A stretch of 64,000 nucleotides of DNA, taken from NCBI RefSeq assembly GCF_036250755.1, contig NZ_CP109583.1, positions 3,162,001 to 3,226,000 on the forward strand. The letters run 5' to 3'. This document shows positions 1 through 9,379 of this stretch, in pieces. This DNA comes from Streptomyces uncialis (GTDB lineage Bacteria > Actinomycetota > Actinomycetes > Streptomycetales > Streptomycetaceae). A program made the position numbers and the translations under genes. Position 1 is the first letter of the stretch. Each line of letters starts with the position of its first letter. The notes below the pieces were generated by a model. That model was not told the origin of the DNA. It did no database searches and worked only from the letters and a program-made list of their open reading frames with translations.

Positions 1-936
1 GCGCTCGTCCCACGGCAGCTCCAGGACGGTGTCCAGCCAGGTGCGGATCCAGCCGCCCTCCGGGGACTGGTCGCTGGACCGCTCCAGCTTGTCGACCTCC
101 TTGAGCGCGGCCTCCCGGACCCGCTCCGGCAGATCGGCGGCCTCGACCCGGGTCCGGTAGTCGTCGGACTCGTCGTCGGTGCCCTTCTCGCCGTTCAGCT
201 CGCGCAGTTCCTTGCGGACCGCTTCGAGCTGGCGGCGCAGCAGGAACTCGCGCTGCTGCTTGTCGACGCCCTCCTGGACGTCCTTCGCGATCGACTCCGC
301 CACGTCCTGCTCCGCGAGGTGCTCGCGGAGCTGTTCGGTGGCCAGCTTCAGGCGGGCGACCGGGTCGGCGGTCTCCAGCAGGGTGACCTTCTGCTGGACA
401 GTGAGGAACGGTGAGTAACCGGAATTGTCGGCGAGCAGGGACACGTCCTCGATCTGCTGGACGCGGTCCACCACCTGCCAGGCGCCGCGCTTGCGGAGCC
501 AGCTGGTCGCGAGGGCCTTGTATTCGGTGATCAGTTCGGTGATCGCGCCGGGCAGGGGGTCGGGGACGGTCTCCGTGACCTCGGTCCCCTCCACCCACAG
601 GGCCGCGCCGGGGCCGGTGGTGCCCGCGCCGATACGGACGCGGGAACGGCCGCGGATCAGGGCGCCCGGGTCGCCGTCGGCGAGGCGGCCGACCTGTTCC
701 ACCGTGCCGAGGACGCCGGTGCTCGCGTAGGCGCCGTCGATACGGGGGACGAGGAGCAGCCGGGGTTTGCCGGGTGCGGAGCCCGCGGCGGCCTGTGCGG
801 CGTCCACCGCGGTGCGTACATCGGGATCGTTCAGGTCCAGGGGGACGACCATGCCGGGCAGGACGACCTCGTCGTCGAGCGGCAGCACGGGCAGCGCGAG
901 CGGGGTGCCCTTGGAACCAGCGGACTCAGTAGCCAT
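1..936 (-). CDS. lon: ATP-dependent protease Lon, N-terminal part (cut by the window edge)
   Basis: This is the first 312 codons of Lon, the ATP-dependent serine protease that removes damaged and regulatory proteins in the cytoplasm. The start is ATG at 936 with GGGGAG just upstream. Residues 1 to about 200 form the Lon substrate-binding N-domain, with the early motif LALPVLPLDDEVVLPGMV. After it comes the helical linker typical of Lon (KQQREFLLRRQLEAVRKEL, then ELPWDER at the edge). The ATPase and Ser/Lys protease domains lie outside the window. A HspR-type inverted repeat lies 21 bp upstream of the start codon, so heat-shock control is likely. The family call is secure from the N-domain and linker alone. 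Confidence 0.96.
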   Translation of the reverse strand, partial: MATESAGSKGTPLALPVLPLDDEVVLPGMVVPLDLNDPDVRTAVDAAQAAAGSAPGKPRLLLVPRIDGAYASTGVLGTVEQVGRLADGDPGALIRGRSRVRIGAGTTGPGAALWVEGTEVTETVPDPLPGAITELITEYKALATSWLRKRGAWQVVDRVQQIEDVSLLADNSGYSPFLTVQQKVTLLETADPVARLKLATEQLREHLAEQDVAESIAKDVQEGVDKQQREFLLRRQLEAVRKELRELNGEKGTDDESDDYRTRVEAADLPERVREAALKEVDKLERSSDQSPEGGWIRTWLDTVLELPWDER

Positions 937-957
937 GATCTCCCCTTCGGCATTCAA

Positions 958-978
958 GTTGAGCTATGTCGACTCAAT
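958..978. promoter_or_regulatory. HAIR-type HspR operator upstream of lon
   Basis: The sequence reads GTTGAGC, 7 nt, then ACTCAAT. The HspR operator (HAIR) consensus is CTTGAGT-N7-ACTCAAG, so 11 of 14 defined positions match with exact spacing. It lies 21 bp upstream of the lon ATG. In Streptomyces lon is a known HspR target, and the position fits repression of lon. Binding itself is inferred. Confidence 0.8.
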
Positions 979-1009
979 GCATGGCGCTCCGCGAATGTTC
1001 CCGGGGTGG

Positions 1010-2040
1010 TGTTCGCCCTCAGCGATCCGCCTTCGCTTGCGCTTCTCAGGTCCGTTCGGCGCGGCGCACTTGTTCCTGTGCCGTCGCTCAGGTCTGTCCG
1101 GCTGAGCGCACTTGTTCCTGTGCCGTCGCTCGGTGGTTTCGCGGTTCCCCGCAGGTTGCCTTCGCTTGCGCTTCCCAGGTCTGTCCGGCTGGGCGTACTT
1201 CGTTCCTGTGCCGTCGCTCGGTGGGGTGCGCAGTTCCCCGCGCCCCTTTGGGGCGCGTCCGGTTGGTTCTTCGGGTCGGTGCCGGTCGGGATTCTCCGTC
1301 CTCGATCCGACACGCTCGGTAAGCCGTTACGTTGCCCGACTGAAGAGCATCGGAGTCTGCGAGCAGAGATTCCCGCCCACCCCCTCCCGCAGCCGGGCGA
1401 GTCCGCGAGGAGGGTGGTTTGAACCCCGACCCCGGTCGCTGAGAGTCCGCAGCCGGACGACAGCCCCAGGTGGGCGCCCCCAAAGGGGCGCGGGGAACTG
1501 CGCAAAAGACGAGGGCCCACCCGCACCCGAAGCGCGACCGCAACGGGGCAGCACCCAGGGGCGCGGGGAACTGCGCGAGCAACCACAGGCAACCCGCACC
1601 CGAACGGGAACCGCAAGGGGCGCGACCTAAGGGGCGCGGGGAACTGCGCAAACGAGGGCGACCCGCACCCGAAGAGCGACCGCAATGGGGCAGCACCTCA
1701 GGGGCGCGGGGAACTGCGCACCCCCGTCCGACCCGCACGGGAACGAGTACGTCCGGGTGGGGAACCCCAGGGCGCGGGGAACTGCGCAAAAGACGAGGGC
1801 CCACCCGCACCCGAAGAGCGACCGCAACGGGGCAGCACCCAGGGGCGCGGGGAACTGCGCGAGCAACCACAGGCAACCCGCACCCGAAGCGCGACCGTAA
1901 TGGGGCAGCACCTCAGGGGCGCGGGGAACTGCGCACCCACGGACGACGGCACGGGAACAGGTACGCCCAGGTGGGGAACCCCAGGGGCGCGGGGAACTAC
2001 GCACCCCGCGGACGACGGCTCAGGGGGCCTCGGGGCGCGG
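1010..2040. repeat. Intergenic repeat cluster 1 (inward unit, axis element, then 8 tandem units)
   Basis: This spacer between divergent lon and the gene at 2104 is almost wholly repeats. On the left is the unit GCGCAGTTCCCCGCGCCCC (1228-1246), then a small hairpin CGCGCCCC-TTT-GGGGCGCG. In the middle is a 200-bp element (separate entry). On the right are eight copies of the reverse complement, with the GGGGAACTG core at 1492, 1565, 1638, 1708, 1776, 1849, 1923 and 1991, a period of 68-74 bp. The block at about 1498-1600 is nearly duplicated at 1791-1893, a sign of local expansion. Reading frames through it are repeat artefacts and no gene was supported here. Confidence 0.9.
1268..1470 (-). 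repeat. About 200-bp conserved element, copy A (inverted relative to copies B-D)
   Basis: Its reverse complement matches segments near 37.8, 41.7 and 55.1 kb. The best conserved parts read GACTCCGATGCTCTTCAGTC and GTGTCGGATCGAGGACGG on the minus strand. Possible small hairpins, TCTGC-TC-GCAGA and CCGA-GCGTG-TCGG, are kept in all copies. It sits exactly where the flanking short repeats change orientation. It might be a non-autonomous mobile element or an RNA, and the function is unknown. Confidence 0.8.
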
Positions 2041-2103
2041 GCGAGGGGGGGCCTGGGGCGGAAAACCGGGGCGGTGGGGTGGGGGGATCGACAGGATGGG
2101 GGG

Positions 2104-2787
2104 ATGGCTCCTCTGATGGACGGCGACAGCGCACTCGTACTGGACCGCAGGACCGGCCCCCACGGCGAGGTGGCCCTGCGCAGACAGGGGCACCTGCTCC
2201 AGATCATCGCGAACGGCTGCTTCCTGATGGACACGTCGGACGGCCGCTCCGAGCGGCTTCTGGTGGACGCGGCGCGGGACGCGCTCCCCGGCGCGGGAGG
2301 CCACAGCCTGCTGCTCGGAGGGCTCGGCGTCGGCTTCTCGCTGGCGCACGCCGCCGCGGACCCCGCGTGGCGCTCCGTGACCGTCGTGGAGCGCGAGGCG
2401 GCGATCATCGACTGGCACCGGGCGGGCCCCCTCGCCGAGGTCTCCGCGACGGCTCTCGCGGACCCCCGTACCGAGATCCTGCACACCGATCTGCTGACCC
2501 ATCTGAGGACCGCGGACCGCTCGTACGACGCCCTGTGCCTGGACATCGACAACGGACCCGACTGGACGGTCACCGAGGACAACGACGGGCTGTACACCCC
2601 GCAGGGCCTCGCGCTGTGCCGTGCGCGTCTGGCGCCCTCCGGCGTACTGGCCGTGTGGTCGGCTCGGCCGTCGCCCGATTTCGAAGGAACATTGCGGAAT
2701 TCCGGGTTCCAAGGGGTCCGTACCCATGAAATCCCGGTCGCGAGGGGCGTACCGGACGTCGTGCACCTCGCGATCAGAGCTGGATAG
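2104..2787 (+). CDS. Spermidine synthase-like (aminopropyltransferase fold) protein
   Basis: This 227-residue protein has the fold of spermidine synthase and related methyltransferase-like enzymes. A glycine-rich nucleotide-binding motif, GGLGVGFS, lies at about residues 72-79, followed by an acidic end of strand 2 (VVERE). Later come DLLTHLRTADRSYDALCLDID and, near the end, a strand with SGVLAVWSARP. The start is ATG at 2104; ATG 2116 is also possible. Residues needed for putrescine binding cannot be confirmed, so the true substrate is unknown. It stands alone downstream of a repeat cluster, and a two-component pair follows 113 bp later. Codon use matches its neighbours. Confidence 0.8.
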   Translation: MAPLMDGDSALVLDRRTGPHGEVALRRQGHLLQIIANGCFLMDTSDGRSERLLVDAARDALPGAGGHSLLLGGLGVGFSLAHAAADPAWRSVTVVEREAAIIDWHRAGPLAEVSATALADPRTEILHTDLLTHLRTADRSYDALCLDIDNGPDWTVTEDNDGLYTPQGLALCRARLAPSGVLAVWSARPSPDFEGTLRNSGFQGVRTHEIPVARGVPDVVHLAIRAG

Positions 2788-2900
2788 CCCGCACACGCTC
2801 CGTGCCTCTAGTCTGCTGACCGGCGCGCGGACCATGTGCGTGCCATGCACAGCCATGGGATCACCCCACGGATTCCGAACAGCTCAGTCAGGGGCGGGCG

Positions 2901-3644
2901 ATGGAGCACACACACACCTCGCAGCAAGGTAGTACCCAGCCGGCGGGGGCGGGCGCCCAGCGTCGGGTGCTGGTGGTGGAGGACGACCCGACGATCGTCG
3001 ACGCGATCTCCGCCCGGCTGCGCGCCGAGGGATTCCATGTGCAGACGGCCGGTGACGGGCCCGCGGCCGTGGACACCGCCCAGGCGTGGCAGCCCGATCT
3101 GCTGATCCTCGACGTGATGCTGCCGGGCTTCGACGGGCTGGAGGTGTGCCGCCGGGTCCAGGCCCAGCGGCCCGTGCCCGTCATGATGCTCACCGCCCGC
3201 GACGACGAGACGGACATGCTGGTCGGGCTGGGGGTCGGCGCGGACGACTACATGACCAAGCCGTTCTCGATGCGGGAGCTGGCCGCCCGCGTCCATGTAC
3301 TGCTGCGCCGGGTCGAACGCGCCGCGCTCGCCGCGACCACCCCCCGCAGCGGCACGCTCCGGCTCGGGGAGCTGGAGATCGACCACGCCCAGCGGCGGGT
3401 CCGGGTGCGCGGTGAGGACGTGCATCTGACGCCCACCGAGTTCGATCTGCTGGTGTGCCTGGCGAACACCCCGCGCGCGGTGCTCTCCCGGGAGCAGCTG
3501 CTGGCGGAGGTGTGGGACTGGGCGGACGCCTCCGGCACCCGGACGGTGGACAGCCATATCAAGGCCCTGCGCCGCAAGATCGGCGCGGAGCGCATCCGCA
3601 CCGTGCACGGTGTCGGGTACGCGCTGGAGACCCCGACGCCATGA
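2901..3644 (+). CDS. OmpR/PhoB-family response regulator
   Basis: This is a DNA-binding response regulator of 247 residues. The receiver domain (about 22-135) has the acidic pair EDD (27-29), the phospho-acceptor Asp71 in LILDVMLPG, Thr98 in MMLTAR and Lys120 in DDYMTKPF. A winged-helix domain (about 155-245) ends in RTVHGVGYALE, typical of the OmpR class. A 20-residue Gln/Ala/Gly-rich leader precedes the receiver. Its stop overlaps the start of the kinase gene (ATGA at 3641), so the two are translationally coupled and form a cognate pair. The signal and regulon are unknown; the position just before kgd is suggestive only. Confidence 0.95.
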   Translation: MEHTHTSQQGSTQPAGAGAQRRVLVVEDDPTIVDAISARLRAEGFHVQTAGDGPAAVDTAQAWQPDLLILDVMLPGFDGLEVCRRVQAQRPVPVMMLTARDDETDMLVGLGVGADDYMTKPFSMRELAARVHVLLRRVERAALAATTPRSGTLRLGELEIDHAQRRVRVRGEDVHLTPTEFDLLVCLANTPRAVLSREQLLAEVWDWADASGTRTVDSHIKALRRKIGAERIRTVHGVGYALETPTP

Positions 3645-4843
3645 GCGGCCCCGCCGGTCGGCCCGGCCCGCATCTGACGGACGGTACGACGGGCGAGGCG
3701 GCGGGACTCGGTCCCGGCTCCGAGAAGCTGCGTCCGTTCTCGATCAAGACGAAGCTCGGCACGCTGGTCGTGGTGTCGGTGTTCATCACGACCGGGCTGC
3801 TGATGATCGCGGTGCGCACCGAGACGGAGCTGCGGTTCATCACCGTGTTCTCGGTGATCGCGACGCTGCTGATCACCCAGTTCGTGGCGCACTCGCTGAC
3901 CGCGCCGCTGGACGACATGAACACGGTCGCCCGGTCCATATCGCACGGGGACTACACCCGGCGGGTGCGCGGCCACGACCGCAAGGACGAGCTGGGCGAT
4001 CTCGCGACGACCATCAACCGGATGGCCGACGACCTGGAGGCCCAGGACCGCCAGCGCAAGGAACTCGTGGCGAATGTCTCGCACGAGCTGCGGACCCCGA
4101 TCGCGGGGCTGCGGGCGGTGCTGGAGAACGTGGTGGACGGGGTCTCGGCCGCCGACCCGGAGACCATGCGCACGGCGCTGAAGCAGACGGAGCGCCTCGG
4201 CCGGCTGGTGGAGACGCTGCTGGACCTGTCCCGCCTGGACAACGGGGTCGTACCGCTGAGGGCGCGCCGTTTCGAGGTGTGGCCGTATCTGTCGGGCGTG
4301 CTGAAGGAGGCGAACATGGTGGCCTCGGCGCGGGCCGGGATCGCCTCGGGTTCCGGCAGTCACACCCGTACGGACGTGCATCTGCATCTCGATGTGTGGC
4401 CGCCGGAGCTGACCGGGCACGCCGATCCCGAGCGCATCCACCAGGTGGTCGCCAATCTGATCGACAACGCCGTGAAGCACAGTCCCCCGCACGGCCGGGT
4501 CACGGTGAAGGCCCGCCGGGGCACCGGCGCGGAGTCCCTGAGCCTGGAGGTCATGGACGAGGGGCCCGGTATCCCCGAGTCGGAGTGGCACCGGGTGTTC
4601 GAGCGCTTCAACCGGGGCCCCTACACCGACCCGGCGGGCGCCGTGGGCGGGGCGGCAGGCGGGCCCGGGGGGCCGCGGCCGGCGCCGCCGGGGCCCGGGG
4701 GCAGTGACGGCGGTACGGGGCTGGGGCTGGCGATCGCGCGCTGGGCGGTGGATCTGCACGGGGGCCGGATCGGGGTCGCGGAGTCGGCGCGGGGTTGCCG
4801 GATCCAGGTCATCCTTCCGGGGCTGTCACGAGGCCAAGGTTGA
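3641..4843 (+). CDS. Sensor histidine kinase paired with the upstream regulator
   Basis: This membrane histidine kinase has 400 residues. One clear hydrophobic segment (about 39-58) and a second (about 66-84) flank only a few residues, so there is almost no extracytoplasmic sensor. A HAMP region follows (about 84-135), then the phospho-acceptor box SHELRTP with His148. The ATPase domain has the N box ([10 protein letters not shown]), G1 (DEGPGIP) and G2 (GTGLGLAI). Between G1 and G2 is a Gly/Pro/Ala-rich insert of about 40 residues (near 335-370). The start ATG 3641 overlaps the regulator stop. The short loop suggests it senses a membrane or cytoplasmic cue. Confidence 0.94.
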   Translation: MSGPAGRPGPHLTDGTTGEAAGLGPGSEKLRPFSIKTKLGTLVVVSVFITTGLLMIAVRTETELRFITVFSVIATLLITQFVAHSLTAPLDDMNTVARSISHGDYTRRVRGHDRKDELGDLATTINRMADDLEAQDRQRKELVANVSHELRTPIAGLRAVLENVVDGVSAADPETMRTALKQTERLGRLVETLLDLSRLDNGVVPLRARRFEVWPYLSGVLKEANMVASARAGIASGSGSHTRTDVHLHLDVWPPELTGHADPERIHQVVANLIDNAVKHSPPHGRVTVKARRGTGAESLSLEVMDEGPGIPESEWHRVFERFNRGPYTDPAGAVGGAAGGPGGPRPAPPGPGGSDGGTGLGLAIARWAVDLHGGRIGVAESARGCRIQVILPGLSRGQG

Positions 4844-5204
4844 CGTAGGGTTCGAGTCGACAGGCCAAGATCGTCGGGCTCGGGTGGCGGACGGACACGT
4901 TCCGCCCACCGTCCGGTCGGGTTCCGCCTCCGGGTGGCGCACGCGCGGACTGACACGATCCAGCACGGTCGGCCGCCGGACGACGCGGTGTCCTCACCCG
5001 TCCGTCGTGCTCCGGCGTGCCCTGACGTCCACCGCGCCACAGGCGAACCACGGTTGTTTCCCGCCATTTCGAACCCTGAAACACCCCTTCCAGTGTGACT
5101 TACGCGACGGATCAGCTGCCCCGCCTGCACTCCTGGCCCCGCAAGGCGTAGCCTTAATTCCCGCTGTCCATCATCTTGTGAAGCGGAAGAGGGCGGTTGC
5201 CGCC
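4844..5204. other. Spacer before kgd, no gene seen
   Basis: This 361-bp spacer separates the kinase gene from kgd. The kgd frame stays open upstream to 4704, but the residues there do not look like protein of the family. No clear promoter consensus or terminator was recognised. The lower-GC stretch around 5070-5110 is the likeliest promoter zone. Confidence 0.5.
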
Positions 5205-8200
5205 GTGTCGTCACAGTCCCCCAGTAATTCGAGCTCCCCCAGCCTTCGGCCAGGAGGCGCCCCCACAACCGAACGAGCAGGGCAGGGTCAGGACCCCGCC
5301 GCTGCTTTCGGTGCCAATGAGTGGCTCGTCGACGAGATCTATCAGCAGTACCTCCAGGACCCGAACTCGGTAGACCGCGCCTGGTGGGACTTCTTCGCCG
5401 ACTACAAGCCGGGGGCAGCTGCCACCCCGGTCCCGGCGGATACCGCGGCCCCCGGTACGCAGGCTGAGAAGCCCGCCGCCGTGAGCCCGGCCGTCCCCAG
5501 CGCGTCGCCCGCACCCGCGGCCAAGGCTCCGGCCACGCCCGCGGCCCCGGCGAAGGGCGCCACCGCACAGGGTGCCCCCGCCGCGCCGCAGGCCAAGCCC
5601 GCCGCGTCCGCTCCCGCGCCCGCCAAGGCCGCTCCGGCGAAGGCGGCACCCGCCGCCGAGCAGGCGCCGGCCGCGGAGGCACCCGCGGGGCCGGAGTTCG
5701 TCACGCTGCGCGGCCCGTCGGCCGCTGTCGCGAAGAACATGAACGCCTCGCTGGAGGTGCCCACGGCCACGTCCGTGCGCGCCGTGCCGGTGAAGCTCCT
5801 GTTCGACAACCGCATCGTGATCAACAACCATCTGAAGCGCGCCCGGGGCGGGAAGATCTCCTTCACCCACCTCATCGGGTACGCGATGGTGCAGGCGATC
5901 AAGGCCATGCCGTCGATGAACCACTCCTTCACGGTGAAGGACGGCAAGCCGACGCTGGTCAAGCCGGAGCACATCAACTTCGGCCTCGCCATCGACCTCG
6001 TGAAGCCCAACGGTGACCGCCAGCTGGTCGTCGCGGGCATCAAGAAGGCCGAGACCCTGAACTTCTTCGAGTTCTGGCAGGCCTACGAGGACATCGTCCG
6101 CCGCGCCCGTGACAACAAGCTCACGATGGAGGACTTCACCGGCGTCACGGTCTCGCTGACCAACCCGGGGGGCCTCGGTACGGTCCACTCCGTGCCGCGG
6201 CTGATGCCGAACCAGTCGGTGATCATGGGCGTCGGTTCCATGGACTACCCGGCGGAGTTCCAGGGCACGTCCCAGGACACCCTGAACAAGCTCGGTATCT
6301 CCAAGGTCATGACGCTCACGTCGACCTACGACCACCGGGTCGTCCAGGGTGCCGCCTCCGGCGAGTTCCTGCGGGTCGTCGCGAACCTCCTGCTCGGCCA
6401 GGAGGGCTTCTACGACGAGATCTTCGAGGCGCTGCGCATCCCCTACGAGCCGGTCCGCTGGCTCAAGGACATCGACGCCTCGCACGACGACGACGTCACC
6501 AAGGCCGCCCGGGTCTTCGAGCTGATCCACTCCTACCGGGTCCGCGGCCATGTCATGGCCGACACCGACCCGCTGGAGTACCGCCAGCGCAAGCACCCCG
6601 ACCTGGACATCACCGAGCACGGTCTCACCCTGTGGGACCTGGAGCGGGAGTTCGCGGTCGGCGGCTTCGCGGCCAAGTCGATGATGAAGCTGCGGGACAT
6701 CCTCGGGGTGCTCCGCGACTCGTACTGCCGCACCACCGGCATCGAGTTCATGCACATCCAGGACCCGAAGCAGCGCCGCTGGATCCAGGACCGGGTCGAG
6801 CGTCCGCACAGCAACCCGGAGCGCGAGGAGCAGCTGCGCATCCTGCGCCGGCTGAACGCCGCCGAGGCGTTCGAGACGTTCCTCCAGACCAAGTACGTCG
6901 GTCAGAAGCGGTTCTCGCTGGAGGGCGCCGAGTCCGTCATCCCGCTGCTGGACGCGGTCATCGACTCGGCGGCCGAGTCCCGGCTGGACGAGGTCGTCAT
7001 CGGGATGGCGCACCGCGGCCGGCTGAACGTCCTCGCGAACATCGTCGGCAAGTCGTACGCGCAGATCTTCCGGGAGTTCGAGGGCAACCTCGACCCGAAG
7101 TCGATGCACGGCTCCGGCGACGTGAAGTACCACCTGGGCGCCGAGGGCACCTTCACCGGTCTCGACGGCGAGCAGATCAAGGTCTCGCTCACCGCGAACC
7201 CCTCGCACCTGGAGGCCGTCGACCCGGTCCTCGAAGGGGTCGCGCGCGCCAAGCAGGACATCATCAACAAGGGCGGTACGGACTTCACGGTCCTGCCGGT
7301 CGCCCTGCACGGTGACGCGGCCTTCGCGGGCCAGGGTGTCGTGGCCGAGACGCTGAACATGTCGCAGCTGCGCGGTTACCGCACGGGCGGCACGGTCCAC
7401 ATCGTCATCAACAACCAGGTCGGCTTCACCGCCGCCCCGGAGTCGTCCCGCTCGTCGATGTACGCGACGGACGTGGCGCGGATGATCGAGGCGCCGATCT
7501 TCCATGTGAACGGCGACGACCCCGAGGCCGTCGTCCGGGTGGCGCGGCTCGCGTTCGAGTTCCGTCAGGCGTTCAACAAGGACGTCGTGATCGACCTCAT
7601 CTGCTACCGCCGCCGCGGTCACAACGAGTCCGACAACCCGGCGTTCACCCAGCCGCTGATGTACGACCTGATCGACAAGAAGCGCTCGGTGCGCAAGCTG
7701 TACACCGAGTCCCTGATCGGTCGCGGTGACATCACGCTGGAGGAGGCCGAGCAGGCGCTCCAGGACTTCCAGGGGCAGCTGGAGAAGGTGTTCACGGAGG
7801 TCCGTGAGGCCACCTCGCAGCCGTCCGAGGTGCCGCTGCCCGAGCCGCAGGCCGAGTTCCCGGTCACGGTGAACACGGCGGTCTCCCAGGAGGTCGTCAA
7901 GCGGATCGCCGAGTCGCAGGTCAACATCCCCGAGCGGGTCACCGTCCACCCGAGGCTGCTGCCGCAGCTCCAGCGCCGTGCGGCGATGGTGGAGGACGGC
8001 ACGATCGACTGGGGCATGGGCGAGACCCTCGCCATCGGCTCGCTGCTGATGGAGGGCACCCCGGTGCGGCTGTCCGGCCAGGACTCCCGCCGCGGCACCT
8101 TCGGCCAGCGGCACGCGGTGCTCATCGACCGGGAGACCGGCGAGGACTACACCCCGCTGCTGTACCTGTCGGAGGACCAGGCCCGTTACAACGTCTACGA

Positions 8201-9053
8201 CTCCCTGCTGTCGGAGTACGCGGCGATGGGCTTCGAGTACGGCTACTCGCTGGCCCGTCCCGAGTCCCTGGTGATGTGGGAGGCGCAGTTCGGTGACTTC
8301 GTGAACGGCGCGCAGACGGTGGTGGACGAGTTCATCTCCTCCGCCGAGCAGAAGTGGGCCCAGACCTCGGGTGTCACGCTGCTGCTGCCGCACGGTTACG
8401 AGGGCCAGGGCCCGGACCACTCGTCCGCCCGCCCGGAGCGGTTCCTCCAGCTCTGCGCGCAGAACAACATGACGGTCGCGATGCCGACCCTGCCGTCGAA
8501 CTACTTCCACCTGCTGCGCTGGCAGGTCCACAACCCGCACCACAAGCCGCTGGTCGTCTTCACCCCGAAGTCGATGCTGCGGATGAAGGCGGCGGCGTCG
8601 AAGGCGGAGGAGTTCACGACGGGCGGCTTCCGTCCGGTCATCGGTGACACCCGTGCCGAGGCGTCGGCGGTCCGCAAGGTCGTCTTCTGCGCGGGCAAGG
8701 TGTACTACGACCTGGAGGCCGAGCGGGTCAAGCGCGACATCACCGACACGGCGATCATCCGTATCGAGCGGCTGTACCCGCTGCCGGGCAAGGAGCTCCA
8801 GGCGGAGATCTCCAAGTACCCGAACGCCGAGAAGTACCTGTGGGCCCAGGAAGAGCCCGCGAACCAGGGTGCGTGGCCGTTCATCGCGCTGAACCTGATC
8901 GACCACCTCGACCTGGCGGTCGGGGCGGACATCCCGCACGGTGAGCGGCTGCGGCGGATCTCCCGTCCGCACGGTTCGTCGCCCGCGGTGGGTTCGGCGA
9001 AGCGGCACCAGGCGGAGCAGGAGCAGCTGGTCCGTGAGGTGTTCGAGGCGTAG
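5205..9053 (+). CDS. kgd: Multifunctional 2-oxoglutarate decarboxylase/dehydrogenase E1-E2 fusion
   Basis: This 1282-residue actinobacterial fusion enzyme of the TCA cycle handles 2-oxoglutarate with ThDP. In order it has a short E1 N-terminal helix ([20 protein letters not shown]), an Ala/Pro/Lys-rich linker (about 70-160), an E2-like acyltransferase domain with the catalytic-type motif DHRVVQG (about 377), and the E1 domain, including [10 protein letters not shown] (about 702) and NNQVGFT. There is no lipoyl domain, as usual for this family. GTG 5205 is chosen because MSSQSPSN-type N-termini are usual; GTG 5178 is in frame. Residues about 10-20 are encoded by a palindromic intergenic-type repeat (see 5233). 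A strong hairpin follows the stop. Confidence 0.96.
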   Translation: MSSQSPSNSSSPSLRPGGAPTTERAGQGQDPAAAFGANEWLVDEIYQQYLQDPNSVDRAWWDFFADYKPGAAATPVPADTAAPGTQAEKPAAVSPAVPSASPAPAAKAPATPAAPAKGATAQGAPAAPQAKPAASAPAPAKAAPAKAAPAAEQAPAAEAPAGPEFVTLRGPSAAVAKNMNASLEVPTATSVRAVPVKLLFDNRIVINNHLKRARGGKISFTHLIGYAMVQAIKAMPSMNHSFTVKDGKPTLVKPEHINFGLAIDLVKPNGDRQLVVAGIKKAETLNFFEFWQAYEDIVRRARDNKLTMEDFTGVTVSLTNPGGLGTVHSVPRLMPNQSVIMGVGSMDYPAEFQGTSQDTLNKLGISKVMTLTSTYDHRVVQGAASGEFLRVVANLLLGQEGFYDEIFEALRIPYEPVRWLKDIDASHDDDVTKAARVFELIHSYRVRGHVMADTDPLEYRQRKHPDLDITEHGLTLWDLEREFAVGGFAAKSMMKLRDILGVLRDSYCRTTGIEFMHIQDPKQRRWIQDRVERPHSNPEREEQLRILRRLNAAEAFETFLQTKYVGQKRFSLEGAESVIPLLDAVIDSAAESRLDEVVIGMAHRGRLNVLANIVGKSYAQIFREFEGNLDPKSMHGSGDVKYHLGAEGTFTGLDGEQIKVSLTANPSHLEAVDPVLEGVARAKQDIINKGGTDFTVLPVALHGDAAFAGQGVVAETLNMSQLRGYRTGGTVHIVINNQVGFTAAPESSRSSMYATDVARMIEAPIFHVNGDDPEAVVRVARLAFEFRQAFNKDVVIDLICYRRRGHNESDNPAFTQPLMYDLIDKKRSVRKLYTESLIGRGDITLEEAEQALQDFQGQLEKVFTEVREATSQPSEVPLPEPQAEFPVTVNTAVSQEVVKRIAESQVNIPERVTVHPRLLPQLQRRAAMVEDGTIDWGMGETLAIGSLLMEGTPVRLSGQDSRRGTFGQRHAVLIDRETGEDYTPLLYLSEDQARYNVYDSLLSEYAAMGFEYGYSLARPESLVMWEAQFGDFVNGAQTVVDEFISSAEQKWAQTSGVTLLLPHGYEGQGPDHSSARPERFLQLCAQNNMTVAMPTLPSNYFHLLRWQVHNPHHKPLVVFTPKSMLRMKAAASKAEEFTTGGFRPVIGDTRAEASAVRKVVFCAGKVYYDLEAERVKRDITDTAIIRIERLYPLPGKELQAEISKYPNAEKYLWAQEEPANQGAWPFIALNLIDHLDLAVGADIPHGERLRRISRPHGSSPAVGSAKRHQAEQEQLVREVFEA
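5233..5265 (+). repeat. Palindromic Streptomyces repeat inside the kgd coding region
   Basis: The unit has arms GCTCCCCCAGCC and GGCCAGGAGGCGCCCCCAC around a TTC loop. It matches a palindromic element common in Streptomyces spacers (CTCCCCCAGC, short loop, GCTGGGAGG-n-GCCCCC). Here it is translated as [10 protein letters not shown] within the N-terminal tail of Kgd, before the first conserved helix. A second copy lies in sigH at 46089. Confidence 0.75.
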
Positions 9054-9080
9054 CGCCTCTCCCCGGCGACGGTCGGGGTG

Positions 9081-9132
9081 ACCGGGGCCCGGTGCCCCAT
9101 CCGCTGGACGCGGGTGGGCACCGGGCCCCGGT
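9081..9132 (+). terminator. Strong hairpin after kgd
   Basis: A perfect 17-bp inverted repeat (ACCGGGGCCCGGTGCCC and its complement) with an 18-nt loop starts 28 bp after the kgd stop. It has no T-run, as is common for Streptomyces terminators. The next small gene starts 59 bp downstream. Confidence 0.8.
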
Positions 9133-9190
9133 GCGTGGTGCCCCCCGTACCCTGGTCGTACGTGCCGGTTTCCCCCTTCTGGAGCATGCG

Positions 9191-9367
9191 TTGTACTTCA
9201 CCGATCGTGGTATCGAGGAACTGGAGAAGCGGCGGGGCGAGGAGGAGGTCAGCTTCGAGTGGCTCGCGGAGCAGTTGCGGGCGTTCGTGGACCTCAACCC
9301 CGACTTCGAGGTCCCGGTGGAACGTCTGGCGACGTGGCTGGCCCGTCTGGACGACGAGGAGGACTGA
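9191..9367 (+). CDS. Small conserved actinobacterial protein, DUF6104-like
   Basis: This 58-residue acidic protein reads YFTDRGIEELEKRRGEEEV at the start and ends VERLATWLARLDDEED. I recognise it as a very conserved short Streptomyces family, DUF6104-like, of unknown function. The start is taken as TTG 9191 because GGAG lies 6 nt upstream and because residues before it have no family-like character. It is predicted all-helical, soluble and cytoplasmic. It follows the kgd terminator hairpin, so it probably has its own promoter inside or after the hairpin. Repeat cluster 2 follows directly. Confidence 0.8.
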   Translation: MYFTDRGIEELEKRRGEEEVSFEWLAEQLRAFVDLNPDFEVPVERLATWLARLDDEED

Positions 9368-9379
9368 CCGTCCGGGCGG

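Noticed and set aside
1480..2010. Regularly spaced repeats as a possible CRISPR array
   Set aside because: The parts between cores are also repeated and partly duplicated, so they are not unique spacers, and no cas gene is near.
1470..2729. A long open frame of about 419 codons across repeat cluster 1 and the spermidine-synthase-like gene
   Set aside because: It is Arg/Gly/Pro-rich, made of translated repeats plus a shifted frame of the real gene at 2104, and has no family features.
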